From contig JAQBZB010000029.1 of the NCBI GenBank assembly GCA_027622275.1, forward strand, positions 1-49,129: a DNA stretch of 49,129 bases, read 5' to 3'. This DNA comes from Planctomycetota bacterium (GTDB taxonomy: Bacteria > Planctomycetota > Planctomycetia > Pirellulales > Pirellulaceae). Position 1 is the stretch's first letter, and the number at the start of each line of letters is the position of its first letter. Both the position numbers and the translations under genes were made by a program. Under the pieces are notes generated by a model, which worked only from the letters and a program-made list of their open reading frames with translations, made no database searches and was not told the origin of the DNA. Below, piece by piece: positions 26,480 to 34,704 of this stretch.

Positions 26480-29479
26480 CTAGCGCTCCAATCGCACCCG
26501 CAGGCGGCGCGCCCGTTCTTGGAACGCGCGCTCACCGCCTTCCAGGATGTCGCAGACAGCCTTACGAATATGAGCGCTCTCCAACCCGCCCGACAGGTAG
26601 CTGATCGGCGGCAACTCTCCGGGTGGATGTGGCCCGGCTTCCGCGACAATGACCTGGTCGGCGTCTGCATTAACAACCAGATTGGCATTGTGCGTGACCA
26701 GGATGACCTGACGCTTATTCTTGGCTCCCAAGAACAGGCCCACGAGTTCGTCAAAGATCGACTTCGGGTCGAGATTTTCTTCGGGCTGATCGATGATAAG
26801 GGGCCGATCATCTACTTCGTCAAGAGCGAGGTAAAGAAGAAGCAGAACGATCCCCCGTGTGCCCGGCGACAGTTTGCGAATATCAACGCCGTCGTAGTCG
26901 ATGCTGTAATGGAGTGAGATGTGTTCGGTGCTATAAAGCCACTTGGCGAACTTCTTCGCCCATGCTCGATAATCCGCTTGGTCTGCTTTTAGGACTTGAG
27001 ACCGATCCAGCAACTCTTTGTCATTGTCGGTACGGAACTTTGCCATGGCAGCGCTTACCGCCGTGGCATTACCAGTCTCCCACTCCGCTTTCAAGGTTTC
27101 ATCGGTAAGTTGCCGTAGCGTTCCGCGACCTTTGAATGAGCCCAATCTGCGCAGGTCCAGAAGGTCTTCACCCGCCTCAGCCCAGCGAACAACATCCGCC
27201 TCACGCCTCACTGAGAAGGAAAGCTTCTTCAGCGTCGCGCCAGCCCCGTCAAGGCGAGTCATCAGCGGGCTGTAAAGACCGGCCAAGACCGCTTGTTCGG
27301 CCAAGATGGCATCGAAGACTCGTGCATATGCGGCCTCGCGATCCCGCACCAGAGCTTTAACACGGTCCATCGCTCCCTCACAGTCAGCAAGTCTTTCCTT
27401 CAATCGCTCAAGCGCTGTGTTCTCCTCCGTTATGCGTTTGGACAGTGCCGAGAACTTGCTCGAAGTCTCTCGGTCCATACTCACAAGCCTTTCAATGCGA
27501 GCGATCTCGGCTTCCAACAGTGCCACCGGCTGGAGGCGGAGATCGGCGTCAGCCTTGATCAAAGGCAGATTCGGGTCGCTTGCCGGGGCTGGAGTCGTCC
27601 CCTTCCATTTATCCGCGCCCTTTCGAGCTTTTTGAAGATGCGTGGTTAGCGATGTGTCGACGTCACCCTTGTAGTCGAGGAGAAACTGCACCCATTCATC
27701 AGCGTTGAGACCGCTCGCTTTGTGCCGTTCTTGCGACCCTCTTAACGCTTCGGGCGCTTCGTGACTTCGCAGATTGCTAACTTCGTCCTTTAGGCACAGA
27801 AGCGACTGCTCTTGCGCAGCGTAGAAACGAACATACCCCCGAACTTTTTCCGCCGCCTGGGCAAGGGCACCGAGCCGCTGCACTCTCACTTCGCTTCCCT
27901 TCGAGACCAGCTTTGACCGGTCCTTTGTGTAGCCCTCAATCAATCTTGCCTTTTCAGTAATTTGCTTCCTTAGACCGGCGATGAGCTTGTCTTTTTCAAG
28001 ATCTGTGCCAATTCGTTCAGATAAATCGGCCAGGGCCTCTTCCTCCCGAGCGCGCGCCTCACGAAAGCGATCTGCTTTCATCTTAAGTAACTCTTCAAAG
28101 TCCACCTGACCATCTCGATCGGAGAGCGAGTGAGACTCGAAAATGACCCGCTCGATCTCTCGCAGGAGCGCATCCGTCATCCCGTGGGCGGAACACAGTT
28201 CTTCGACGAATTGCTGAGACAGGTATCGCGCTCGCGGATACTCCGCCGCGGAGCCCTCATCGGAAAGATCAAGGTTACGCTGGCAGAAGTCACCGGTCTC
28301 CCATTTCAGTGATACCGAAGCTCCATGCAACAGGTCTTGCGCTCGGGTCAAAAAGGAAGCGGGGCTGAGCCGCTCCGAGGTTGCGTCGCAACCGAGCGCG
28401 ATCACGTCAGCTAACGCTGTTTTTCCCGATCCTCGTGCTCCAATAATTGCGACAAGGCCCGGATTGAGTTCTATGATTGGGGTCGCGGTCCAAGCCGCAC
28501 CCTTGATTTCAATCGATGAGATGATTTGCGAACGAGTTGCTCTGGTTGGCGGCTCCTCGCCAACGAACGCGCGGCCAGCAGGGTCGATACACGCCTGTCG
28601 GAGTGTGTCAAACGCGGGGGCACCTTTGACCCATGAGTAACGCTTCCCGTCTGGGGCGCCAACCATCTTTTCTTTGTGGGCGTCGCTCCCATGCATGCAT
28701 GGCTTTAACCCGCCGTAGCTTTGTCGCAGGATTTCCTCACTTAAGTGGCGCAGTCCAAGCCAAAACTCCCTCTGCGCCGGGCTGCTGGCAAAGATTACGT
28801 GCGCAAACTTTTCTACTTCTTGCCGCAATGTCGCGTCGGCCGCATCGCGGACGCCAGAAGTCCCGTCTGTTGTGTTACCCGAGACCGCGATAAGGATATT
28901 CTGCTGAGCCCAAGCACTTTCGTTGTAGGCTTGCTTTAGCGGGTCAAACGACACCTTGAATTGTTCGGCCCCTCGCTTGAGCGCCGCATCCGTGTCGGTG
29001 AGCTTGGAATCATGCCGCTGACCAAGCCGGATGAGGTCATCTTTGTTGCAGCAAAAAGAATCGTCATACGCGCTGAAGGTCAGGCGCGCGAGAAATCGCT
29101 TCAGTTCTGCCAGGTGATCCGGATCCTCGGGGCTCACGAGAAGATGGAGATTGACCCATTTGCCTTTGACGGTCCCGATGCCGAGGCGCATCTCGATGTT
29201 GGGAAAGATCAGATCGCAGCCCGGAAGTCGTCCCTGCCGTTTCGCGTCACAGACGCGCTCGTAGATTTCCGTGCTGTAGTAGTCCGTAACGCCGATTGCC
29301 CGAATCGGAGGCATCGCCACCTCCAATGCATTGAGGTAGTCCTCCCACCTATCGGCACCCTTGAACTGATCATTCAGAACCGTCCCGGGCGCATGAACGT
29401 GCGGCTCCCACCGATTCCAGCGGGAACCGGAATTCAACTCATGGAGTTGTCGACCATCGTTAACGGGCGTGGCCGTCAT
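26480..29479 (-). CDS. PHP-domain SMC-like AAA ATPase (TrlF-like family)
   Basis: 999 residues. The N-terminus is a PHP-type phosphoesterase: EPHVHAPGT (His27, His29), GVTDYYST, and CMHGSDAH (263-268). An ABC/SMC-type ATPase follows: Walker A GARGSGKT (347-354), a long charged coiled coil (~440-780), signature-like KLSPGTRG, and Walker B PLIIDQPEENLDP near the C-terminus. This architecture matches what I know as TrlF-family ATPases, which are frequent in defence islands. ATP-driven gating of a nuclease or phosphoesterase is a reasonable inference. It stands convergent to the nuclease-helicase/array gene with ~360 bp of repeat debris between. Length and motifs look intact. Confidence 0.85.
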   Translation of the reverse strand: MTATPVNDGRQLHELNSGSRWNRWEPHVHAPGTVLNDQFKGADRWEDYLNALEVAMPPIRAIGVTDYYSTEIYERVCDAKRQGRLPGCDLIFPNIEMRLGIGTVKGKWVNLHLLVSPEDPDHLAELKRFLARLTFSAYDDSFCCNKDDLIRLGQRHDSKLTDTDAALKRGAEQFKVSFDPLKQAYNESAWAQQNILIAVSGNTTDGTSGVRDAADATLRQEVEKFAHVIFASSPAQREFWLGLRHLSEEILRQSYGGLKPCMHGSDAHKEKMVGAPDGKRYSWVKGAPAFDTLRQACIDPAGRAFVGEEPPTRATRSQIISSIEIKGAAWTATPIIELNPGLVAIIGARGSGKTALADVIALGCDATSERLSPASFLTRAQDLLHGASVSLKWETGDFCQRNLDLSDEGSAAEYPRARYLSQQFVEELCSAHGMTDALLREIERVIFESHSLSDRDGQVDFEELLKMKADRFREARAREEEALADLSERIGTDLEKDKLIAGLRKQITEKARLIEGYTKDRSKLVSKGSEVRVQRLGALAQAAEKVRGYVRFYAAQEQSLLCLKDEVSNLRSHEAPEALRGSQERHKASGLNADEWVQFLLDYKGDVDTSLTTHLQKARKGADKWKGTTPAPASDPNLPLIKADADLRLQPVALLEAEIARIERLVSMDRETSSKFSALSKRITEENTALERLKERLADCEGAMDRVKALVRDREAAYARVFDAILAEQAVLAGLYSPLMTRLDGAGATLKKLSFSVRREADVVRWAEAGEDLLDLRRLGSFKGRGTLRQLTDETLKAEWETGNATAVSAAMAKFRTDNDKELLDRSQVLKADQADYRAWAKKFAKWLYSTEHISLHYSIDYDGVDIRKLSPGTRGIVLLLLYLALDEVDDRPLIIDQPEENLDPKSIFDELVGLFLGAKNKRQVILVTHNANLVVNADADQVIVAEAGPHPPGELPPISYLSGGLESAHIRKAVCDILEGGERAFQERARRLRVRLER

Positions 29480-29667
29480 CTTGAGGCACCGTCAGTGCGG
29501 GGCTGGGTGGCTGCGGTCGAGTCTTCGATCCCCCCAGCGATTGAAATCAATGTTCATCGAGTTGGGGGCGACGAAGCATCGGCCCCAGCCACGCTCATCA
29601 TCGCTGAGAGACGACGAATCTGCCACACCCCCGACCCCGTCCGGGGACTCTTTGGTTCTAGGTCATG

Positions 29668-29860
29668 GTCGCAGAGCGACCGCCGAAGGTCGCCGTGTGT
29701 TTCAACCCACGGTCGGCAATCACGCCAAACCATCTCGTCGTGGAGCGACGATGGAACCATCTCCGCGCGATCGGCGACCAATTCCCTTCGCGCCGCTGAC
29801 CCTCGCATTCCCTCGTTGCTTCGCGACGGGCGGCGTCTCGATCCCAGAACTGGACAGCCC
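29668..29860. repeat. Dispersed hairpin repeat, copy B
   Basis: GTCGCAGAGCGACC, CCGTGTGTTTCAACCCACGG, TCGTCGTGGAGCGACGATGGA, then CGCGCGATCGGCGAC and a final CGGCGTCTCG. Compared with 33331-33577 it lacks the internal ~70 bp around the second hairpin. It occupies the gap 29480-29914, where no gene was found. Confidence 0.8.
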
Positions 29861-29914
29861 CATTCTGAACTTGCAGCTTGTCGTGAATTGTTCAGCGGTA
29901 TAAACTCAAAGGTC

Positions 29915-30166
29915 ATGAACGCCGCGCAAGCTCTGAAACTGGAAATCGAAAGAACGCCTGAGCCACTGCTTCAGGAAGTTTACGACTTTCTCATCTTTCT
30001 CAAGACTCGCACGAACGGTTTGGACCAACCTGGTGCCGTGGCGGGGGGAGACGCCGGCAGCGTCCCGTCACCGGATTTTCTCGCACGGCAGAAGGCAATT
30101 TTCGGCGGGCGAACGCTGCCCGACTCCCAAGCAATCTTGGATGACCTGCGAGCGGATCGAGCCTGA
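29915..30166 (+). CDS. VapB-like antitoxin
   Basis: 83 residues from ATG 29915; the frame is open far upstream, but through repeat DNA. The N-terminal helix AAQALKLEIERTPEPLLQEVYDFLIFLKTR resembles DUF2281-type antitoxins, and the C-terminus SQAILDDLRADRA the toxin-binding tail. A -10-like TATAAACT lies at 29899-29906. Its stop shares one base with the start of the PIN toxin gene (TGATG), so the pair is co-translated. Confidence 0.75.
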   Translation: MNAAQALKLEIERTPEPLLQEVYDFLIFLKTRTNGLDQPGAVAGGDAGSVPSPDFLARQKAIFGGRTLPDSQAILDDLRADRA

Positions 30167-30597
30167 TGCGCTACTTTGATTCCGGCGTCCTCTTGAAGCT
30201 CTATCTGCCTGAACCCAATGCGGCACAGGCTGTCGCTCTGGTTCAGGCTACGAACTCGTCGCCAGTACTCACACCGTTGCACCTGTTGGAGATGCGCTCC
30301 GCGATCCGTCAGAAGCAAGGACGAAATGAAGTGACGGATGCCGAGTGTCAGGCGCTCTTGTCCGATTTCGATCAAGACCTTGCCAGCGGCTTCTACGTCC
30401 GAATCATACCACCTTGGGACAACATTTTTACCCGTGCCGAGACGCTTTCCAGCCAGCATACGGTTTCGACGCACAGCCGCACGTTGGACACACTGCATGT
30501 CGCGTTGGCACTCGAACTCGGAGCCACCGAGTTCTGCACTTTCGATGAACGGCAAGCCGCAATGGCTCGGTTGTCCGGATTGACGGTGGTGTCATAA
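30166..30597 (+). CDS. PIN-domain toxin, VapC family
   Basis: 143-residue PIN-domain ribonuclease with the full acidic set: Asp5 (YFDSGVLLK), Glu42 (HLLEMRSA), Asp108 (TLDTLHVALA) and Asp127 (FCTFDERQ). Predicted Mg-dependent endoribonuclease held inactive by the 83-residue upstream partner. One of the few apparently intact TA modules in this repeat-rich island. Followed by repeat copy C. Confidence 0.88.
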   Translation: MRYFDSGVLLKLYLPEPNAAQAVALVQATNSSPVLTPLHLLEMRSAIRQKQGRNEVTDAECQALLSDFDQDLASGFYVRIIPPWDNIFTRAETLSSQHTVSTHSRTLDTLHVALALELGATEFCTFDERQAAMARLSGLTVVS

Positions 30598-30607
30598 CGT
30601 GGAGTTG

Positions 30608-30860
30608 GTCGCGGAGCGACCGCCGAAGGTCGCCGTGGGTTTCAACCCACGGTCGGCCATCACGCCAGACAATCTCGTCGCGGAGCGATGATTGAACCAT
30701 CGCCAGACGATCAGCGATCAATTTCATTCGCGCCGATGCCCCCCCGAATTCCATCGTCGCTCCGCAGCGAATCATTCATCGGTCATCGCCACACGAGGGT
30801 TGAAACCCACGGCTACCGTCAAATATCGCTCCGCGACGGGCGGCATCTCGCGGTGGTCGG
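30608..30860. repeat. Dispersed hairpin repeat, copy C
   Basis: Near full-length copy: GTCGCGGAGCGACC, CCGTGGGTTTCAACCCACGG (perfect stem), TCGTCGCGGAGCGATGATTGA, a middle stretch, GGGTTGAAACCCACGGCTACC, then CGCTCCGCGACGGGCGGC. Fills the 344-bp gap 30598-30941 between two TA modules; no gene seen. Confidence 0.85.
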
Positions 30861-30941
30861 TTCGTGCTGTTGCCGTTCGTCAGGGCCACCCGAGGCCGGA
30901 AGCCACTTGCCGAATCTTGCCAGAACTGGCATAACGTGGTC

Positions 30942-31315
30942 ATGAAACGTAAGCCACTGTTTTGGGTCGGATCGTCCAAAGATGACCTGCGGGCTTTCCC
31001 GAAGATGTCAAAGACGTCATGGGGCACGCCTTGGACATTGCCCAGCAAGGAGGCAAGTCGCTGGCGGCCAAACCGCTGTCGGGATTCGGCGGCGCAGGCG
31101 TTTTGGAGATCGTGGACGACTTTGACGGCGGCACCTACCGAGCGGTCTACACGGTCCAGTTGGCTCACGCCGTGTAGGTGTTGCACGCCTTTCAAAAAAA
31201 GTCCAAGAAGGGCATCGCGACACCCAAGCCTGTGATGGACAAGATCCGCAATCGCCTCAAACTTGCACGGGAACACCACGCGAAGTGGCAACGTACTTCG
31301 GGAGAAACGCCATGA
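30942..31315 (+). pseudogene. Broken HigB-like (Gp49/RelE-fold) toxin
   Basis: ATG 30942 begins MKRKPLFWVGSSKDDLRAFP, then frame is lost at ~31003; a one-base deletion there explains it. The next frame reads DVKDVMGHALDIAQQGGKS...GGAGVLEIVDDF...YRAVYTVQLAHAV, the Gp49/HigB signature. It then hits TAG at 31175-31177 where Tyr is expected, and continues as VLHAFQKKSKKGIATP...REHHAKW to the TGA at 31313-31315. Two independent lesions, so no functional toxin. The end overlaps the antitoxin start as ATGA, the normal higBA layout. Confidence 0.85.
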
Positions 31316-31677
31316 AACGAAACGCCATGAAACGAAACTCAATAGTTGAAGCGGGCAGCGGCAATGTGTTTGCCGATCTCGGCGACGAGCAAGCGCCGGA
31401 GTCGTTGCTGAAGTCTCGGTTGGCTCAGCGGCTGGCGAACGTTATTAAGGCCAAGGGTCTGACGCCGTCGGAAGTCGCAGCGGTCTTGGGAATCGACCAG
31501 CCCAAGGTCTCGAAGATTCTGCGCGGCCGCTTGCGGGAGTTCTCGACCGACAGGCTGTTTCGATTCCTCAACGCGCTCGACCAAGACATCCAAATCGTGA
31601 TTTCGGATAAGCCAGCCTCGCGCCGTCAGGCCCGACTGACCGTCGCCCCGGCTAAAAAGCACGCGATTCGCAATTGA
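31312..31677 (+). CDS. HigA-like Xre antitoxin, orphaned
   Basis: 121 residues from ATG 31312, backed by GGGAGA seven bases upstream; a second ATG (31327) follows within a 15-bp tandem duplication of the start (ATGAAACGAAACGCC, twice). Helix-turn-helix of the Xre type: LAQRLANVIKAKGLTPSEVAAVLGIDQPKVSKILRGR, then FRFLNALDQDIQIVI. With its toxin broken it could remain as an autoregulator or an anti-addiction antitoxin. Reading frame intact. Confidence 0.85.
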   Translation: MKRNAMKRNSIVEAGSGNVFADLGDEQAPESLLKSRLAQRLANVIKAKGLTPSEVAAVLGIDQPKVSKILRGRLREFSTDRLFRFLNALDQDIQIVISDKPASRRQARLTVAPAKKHAIRN

Positions 31678-31770
31678 CGACGGCATCGAACTCCGAATTG
31701 GTGACGCGGTTCACCTGGCTTGTGCGACGTGGTATCGGGTTCCCTACCTGCTGACGTGGAACTGCGCGCA
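31678..31770 (+). pseudogene. PIN-domain fragment cut by repeat copy D
   Basis: Directly after the higA stop, one frame reads GDAVHLACATWYRVPYLLTWNC-AH, the third-Asp helix and following strand of a PIN toxin. It is cut at ~31770 where a dispersed repeat begins, and its N-terminal half is missing. The same peptide (YRVPYLLTWNCKHLANANK) recurs in the PIN remnant at 35123-35315, so these were close relatives. Confidence 0.7.
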
Positions 31771-31820
31771 TCGCAGAGCGACCGTCAAATGTCGTTCCGC
31801 GACGCGCGGCGTTCTCGGTC
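31771..31820. repeat. Dispersed hairpin repeat, copy D (short)
   Basis: TCGCAGAGCGACCGTCAAATGTCG then TTCCGCGACGCGCGGC: the outer edges of the family joined, with the centre deleted. It abuts the truncated PIN fragment, so its insertion or recombination is a candidate cause of the truncation. Confidence 0.65.
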
Positions 31821-31925
31821 GCGACATCTTGCGCGACGGTGGGCTCGTTCGTTCAGATCCGACTGACGCTGCGGGCGATTTCGGGTATTATACGTCTGTC
31901 CGCAGCACGGAAACTGGAGCACACT

Positions 31926-32129
31926 CATGTCGTTAAAATCGGCATCCAAGTCTTGTCGGTGACTGAGCAACATGTTTTGCGGGCTGCTGACCTGAGTCGC
32001 CAGCACGGACTGCTCAGTGGCGATGCCCTGATCGTTGCTGTCATGCAAGCGCACAACCTCACATCATTTGCCAGCAACGACACCGACTTCGACCGAGTGC
32101 CGAGTGTGACTCGCTACGGCCCGCTGTAA
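31926..32129 (+). pseudogene. 5'-truncated PIN-domain toxin
   Basis: The C-terminal half of a VapC-type PIN protein: IQVLSVTEQHVLRAADLSRQHG, LLSGDALIVAVMQAHN (third Asp) and FASNDTDFDRVPSV (fourth Asp) to a natural end, RYGPL. The N-terminal half with the first Asp and Glu is absent: upstream sequence is repeat remnant. No start codon in frame near the conserved part. Non-functional as a nuclease. Confidence 0.75.
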
Positions 32130-32200
32130 TCGTGACAGTCGGTTGGCAGAATCTGCTCCGTAACACCGGGTAGCACGGTTAGCGTGGTCGAACGAGAACG

Positions 32201-32473
32201 TCATGCTTCCGTCTGCATCTGACGCGACACGAGGACGTCAATTTCGCCTCGATGATCCTCGTAGTAAGCGAGGCATTCGTAAACTTGGGCGCGAGTCAGG
32301 GTCGGGAAGCAGTTCGCCACAACGGACTCGACCGACTCGCCCGTCTGTAACAGGGCGATCACGTCATGCACACCGATGCGAGTCCCCTCGATGATGGCCT
32401 GGCCGCCGCGAACTCCGGCAACGCTGGCGATGTATCGATAAGCGGATGACGAAAGTTTCGCTGAAGTGCTCAT
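32201..32473 (-). CDS. DUF433 antitoxin, orphaned
   Basis: 90 residues. The DUF433 core reads GQAIIEGTRIGVHDVIALLQTGESVESVVANCFPTLTRAQVYECLAYYEDH. Its stop overlaps a minus-strand ATG as ATGA (32201-32204), exactly where a DUF5615 toxin should begin. That frame reads only a short unrelated stretch before running into the oppositely oriented PIN remnant. The toxin partner has therefore probably been lost. A complete DUF433-DUF5615 pair exists at 20510-21189. Confidence 0.82.
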   Translation of the reverse strand: MSTSAKLSSSAYRYIASVAGVRGGQAIIEGTRIGVHDVIALLQTGESVESVVANCFPTLTRAQVYECLAYYEDHRGEIDVLVSRQMQTEA

Positions 32474-32538
32474 GACAAACAGAATACGAGGTCACGCCGT
32501 TCGTGGCTAGTCGTGAGGACCATTAGTTCTTGGCCTTG

Positions 32539-32610
32539 GTCGCAGAGCGACTGCCGAAGGTTTCAACCCACGGTCGGCATTCACACCAACAATCTCGTCG
32601 CGGAGCGACT
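32539..32610. repeat. Dispersed hairpin repeat, copy E (short)
   Basis: GTCGCAGAGCGACTGCCGAAGG joined to TTTCAACCCACGGTCGGC, then AACAATCTCGTCGCGGAGCGAC. About 70 bp, lacking the left half of the central stem. Lies between the DUF433 and DUF2442 genes. Confidence 0.75.
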
Positions 32611-32616
32611 CGGACG

Positions 32617-32901
32617 TCAAGCTTCGCGATGAACGAGGTCGGTTTGTTTCGGTGGAGAAGCGGGCATTCCTTGCAGCATGCCCTTGGCGCTGATGTCTTC
32701 GTCCACGTCCGCCCAATGCACGCCTTCCCCGTCACCGATGATCTCGAACTTGTTGCGCTGCTCCGGTGTGGCGTCAGAGAGTCGCCACGACCAGGCCAAG
32801 GGCACGCTGACCACACGGCCATCGGCGAGGTGCGCTGTGATGTTCTCGTCGTTCACCTCGATCGAAGTAATTCGCGGATCATTACTCGCCACAGTGTTCA
32901 T
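32617..32901 (-). CDS. DUF2442-family protein
   Basis: 94 residues of the DUF2442 family: ITSIEVNDENITAHLADGRVVSVPLAWSWRLSDATPEQR, then IIGDGEGVHWADVDEDISAKGML. Small, often encoded beside DUF4160 proteins and regarded as TA-like; the role is not established. It overlaps the end of the DUF4160 gene by 20 bp on the same strand. The alpha-beta core looks complete. Confidence 0.85.
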   Translation of the reverse strand: MNTVASNDPRITSIEVNDENITAHLADGRVVSVPLAWSWRLSDATPEQRNKFEIIGDGEGVHWADVDEDISAKGMLQGMPASPPKQTDLVHREA

Positions 32902-33122
32902 TCCATGCCTCCAGAATATCCGCCAGGTCGTCTCGGATGATCGCTCTGATCTGATTGAGTTCTTTCGCTGTAAATCCGTTGTTGCTGCTCAATACAATTG
33001 GCTCGACCCAAAACTTGCAGACTTTGCGATCGCGCCGGACAGGCACGTGTTTCGGTTCATGACAGTCAAAGCTGTAAAAGAAAAAGCGGAAGGGGTGCGG
33101 GAATTCCAGGAACCGTTGGCAT
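32882..33122 (-). pseudogene. DUF4160-family gene with a 5' frameshift
   Basis: The conserved body, FRFFFYSFDCHEPKHVPVRRDRKVCKFWVEPIV...GFTAKELNQIRAIIRDDLADILEAW-EHC, is intact in one frame. The expected start, ATG 33122 (MPTV), lies in another frame. One extra T (opposite 33111-33112) separates them, since removing it gives MPTVLEFPHPFRFFFYS. A GTG further upstream could start the body frame, so the gene is not certainly dead. Paired with the DUF2442 gene. Confidence 0.75.
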
Positions 33123-33330
33123 GACTGTCGCCTCGTCACCTGAGCATGCGAGACGATTGTAAGGGGACGCGGAATCAGAAACCAGTGCGACGTGTCTCCG
33201 CAAGCACCCAGGCTTTCTGATGGCCGATTCGACGCGGTCACTCAGCTCCTTTACTCTTTCAAGCCTCGCGACGGCCCTTTCTGAAACGCGCATTCCCTGC
33301 TCCTCGGGTGGCGATTGATACTTGCCAAGG

Positions 33331-33580
33331 GTCGCAGAGCGACCTCCGGAGGTCACCGGCGGTTTCAAGCCACGGTCGGCAATCGCGCCCAACAATCTCG
33401 TCGGGGAGCGACGATGGAATCATCTCCGCGCGATCGGCGACGAACTTCTTTCGCGCCGCTGACCTCCGCATTCCCTCGTCGCTCCGCGACGAATCATTCC
33501 TGTGTCATCGCCATCTGTGGGTTGAAACCCATGGCTACTACTAAATGTCGCTCCGTGACCGGCGGCGTCTCGTCCCCAGA
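33331..33580. repeat. Dispersed hairpin repeat, copy F (full length)
   Basis: The fullest copy: GTCGCAGAGCGACC, GGCGGTTTCAAGCCACGG, TCGTCGGGGAGCGACGA, CGCGCGATCGGCGACGAA, CGTCGCTCCGCGACGAA, GTGGGTTGAAACCCATGGC and CGCTCCGTGACCGGCGGCGTCTCG. The gap 33123-33691 holds this and no supported gene. Confidence 0.85.
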
Positions 33581-33691
33581 ACTGCGACGCCGCAAATCCT
33601 CACGATGCCAAGAGCCTCTTTCGACTTGCCACGGCTTGGCGTATGCTACTGGTCATCGACGTCACAAGCCTGACCCGAAAGATCAGAGACC

Positions 33692-34078
33692 ATGAGTCGC
33701 AGCACCCCGAAGCCGGACAGCCACTCCGTCGCGGAATGGTCGCAATTGCGTCTGCGCGTGACCGAGTCTTTGCTGGCGGGCATCGTGCAGCGCATCGTGG
33801 AAAAGTTTCGGGCGGAGAAGATCATCCTGTTCGGTTCGTACGCGAAGGGTGTTCCCAACCGGGACAGCGACGTGGACTTGCTGGTCGTGATGGACTCGAA
33901 GGAACCCCTGAGTCAACGTATCCGGCGCGTCACTGAAGTGGCCAAAGTGCGGTTCCTACCCATGGACATCATCGTGCGGACCCCGGCTGAAATTGACGAA
34001 CGGCTCGCCATCGGGGACTTCTTCATCGCCGACATTCTTAGCACGGGGAAGGTGCTTTATCAGCGCGACGCTCGTTGA
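33692..34078 (+). CDS. MNT-type nucleotidyltransferase antitoxin
   Basis: 128 residues with the minimal nucleotidyltransferase signature GSYAKG (48-53) and DSDVDLLVV (Asp60, Asp62), followed by a third acidic position in PMDIIV. In MNT-HEPN modules this protein neutralises the HEPN ribonuclease, in known cases by AMPylating it. The HEPN-like frame begins at or just before this gene's stop. Looks complete. Confidence 0.88.
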   Translation: MSRSTPKPDSHSVAEWSQLRLRVTESLLAGIVQRIVEKFRAEKIILFGSYAKGVPNRDSDVDLLVVMDSKEPLSQRIRRVTEVAKVRFLPMDIIVRTPAEIDERLAIGDFFIADILSTGKVLYQRDAR

Positions 34079-34433
34079 CGAATGGGTCGCCAAAGCCGAG
34101 GCGGACTACCGCAGCGCCACGGCGCTCAATCGACGCCGCAAGGAGCCGGTGCCGGACGTCGTCTGCTACCACGCTCATCAATGCGCGGAGAAGTACTTGA
34201 AGGTTTATCTTCTCGCGCGAGGAATGACGCCGCCGCGCATCCACGATCTGGAAGACTTGCTCAACCTGTGCGTGCTGCATGACGCGGCTCTGGCGGCACA
34301 CCTTCCGCTCGTGCAGGGGCTCAACCCTTTCGGAGTCCGAATTCGCTATCCGGGCATGTCGGCCACGGTCGCTGAAGCCAAGGATGCCGTCAAAACTGTT
34401 CGTCGATGCAAACTGTCTCGATGCCTTCGCTGA
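34071..34433 (+). CDS. HEPN-domain toxin, start unclear and C-terminus replaced
   Basis: The HEPN core is plain: VDEWVAKAEADYRSATAL, CYHAHQCAEKYLKVYLLARG, and IHDLEDLLNLC, then NPFGVRIRYPGMSATVAEAKDAVKTV. No ATG or GTG opens this frame near its conserved beginning at ~34074; the only candidate is TTG 33993, deep inside the MNT gene. After KTV the expected helix is replaced by RRCKLSRCLR, encoded by DNA antisense to the DUF3368 gene. Probably damaged, although the nuclease core remains. Confidence 0.7.
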   Translation, partial: LVDEWVAKAEADYRSATALNRRRKEPVPDVVCYHAHQCAEKYLKVYLLARGMTPPRIHDLEDLLNLCVLHDAALAAHLPLVQGLNPFGVRIRYPGMSATVAEAKDAVKTVRRCKLSRCLR

Positions 34434-34704
34434 TCGCGAGTTGTACAACCGAGGCTTCGCCGCGATCAAGGAGTTGGCTTAGGAACGATCCAATCTGGAC
34501 AGGTTCAATTCGCCGCTCGATACCGTCAGCAGAAGCGAACCCCGTCGCACCGAACATCTTTCCGCCGTTGGCCAGCACTTCGTCGCAGACTTCGCGAGGC
34601 ACGACGACTCGCGAATAGAGTTTCGGGAGCAGCGACAACTCGCCGGTCGCCGCGATCAAGGCGATGAGCGGTCCCGTGTTGATGACGATCGCGGACTCAG
34701 GCAT
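34390..34704 (-). pseudogene. DUF3368 PIN-like toxin, C-terminally truncated
   Basis: 104 codons: SAIVINTGPLIALIAATG (first Asp replaced by Asn in this family), VVVPREVCDEVL with its Glu, DRGEASVVQLAISEG and TVCIDE. It stops right after CIDEQF, where family members continue some 50 residues. The break coincides with the end of HEPN-like coding on the other strand, so one recombination truncated both. Partner of the UPF0175 gene, which overlaps by 8 bp. Confidence 0.78.

Noticed and set aside
29668-33580. Integron-type cassette array with attC-like sites between TA genes
   Set aside because: The repeats contain palindromes and sit between small cassettes, but no integrase, no RYYYAAC-type core at consistent ends and no uniform gene orientation were seen. 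They fit a dispersed hairpin repeat family better.
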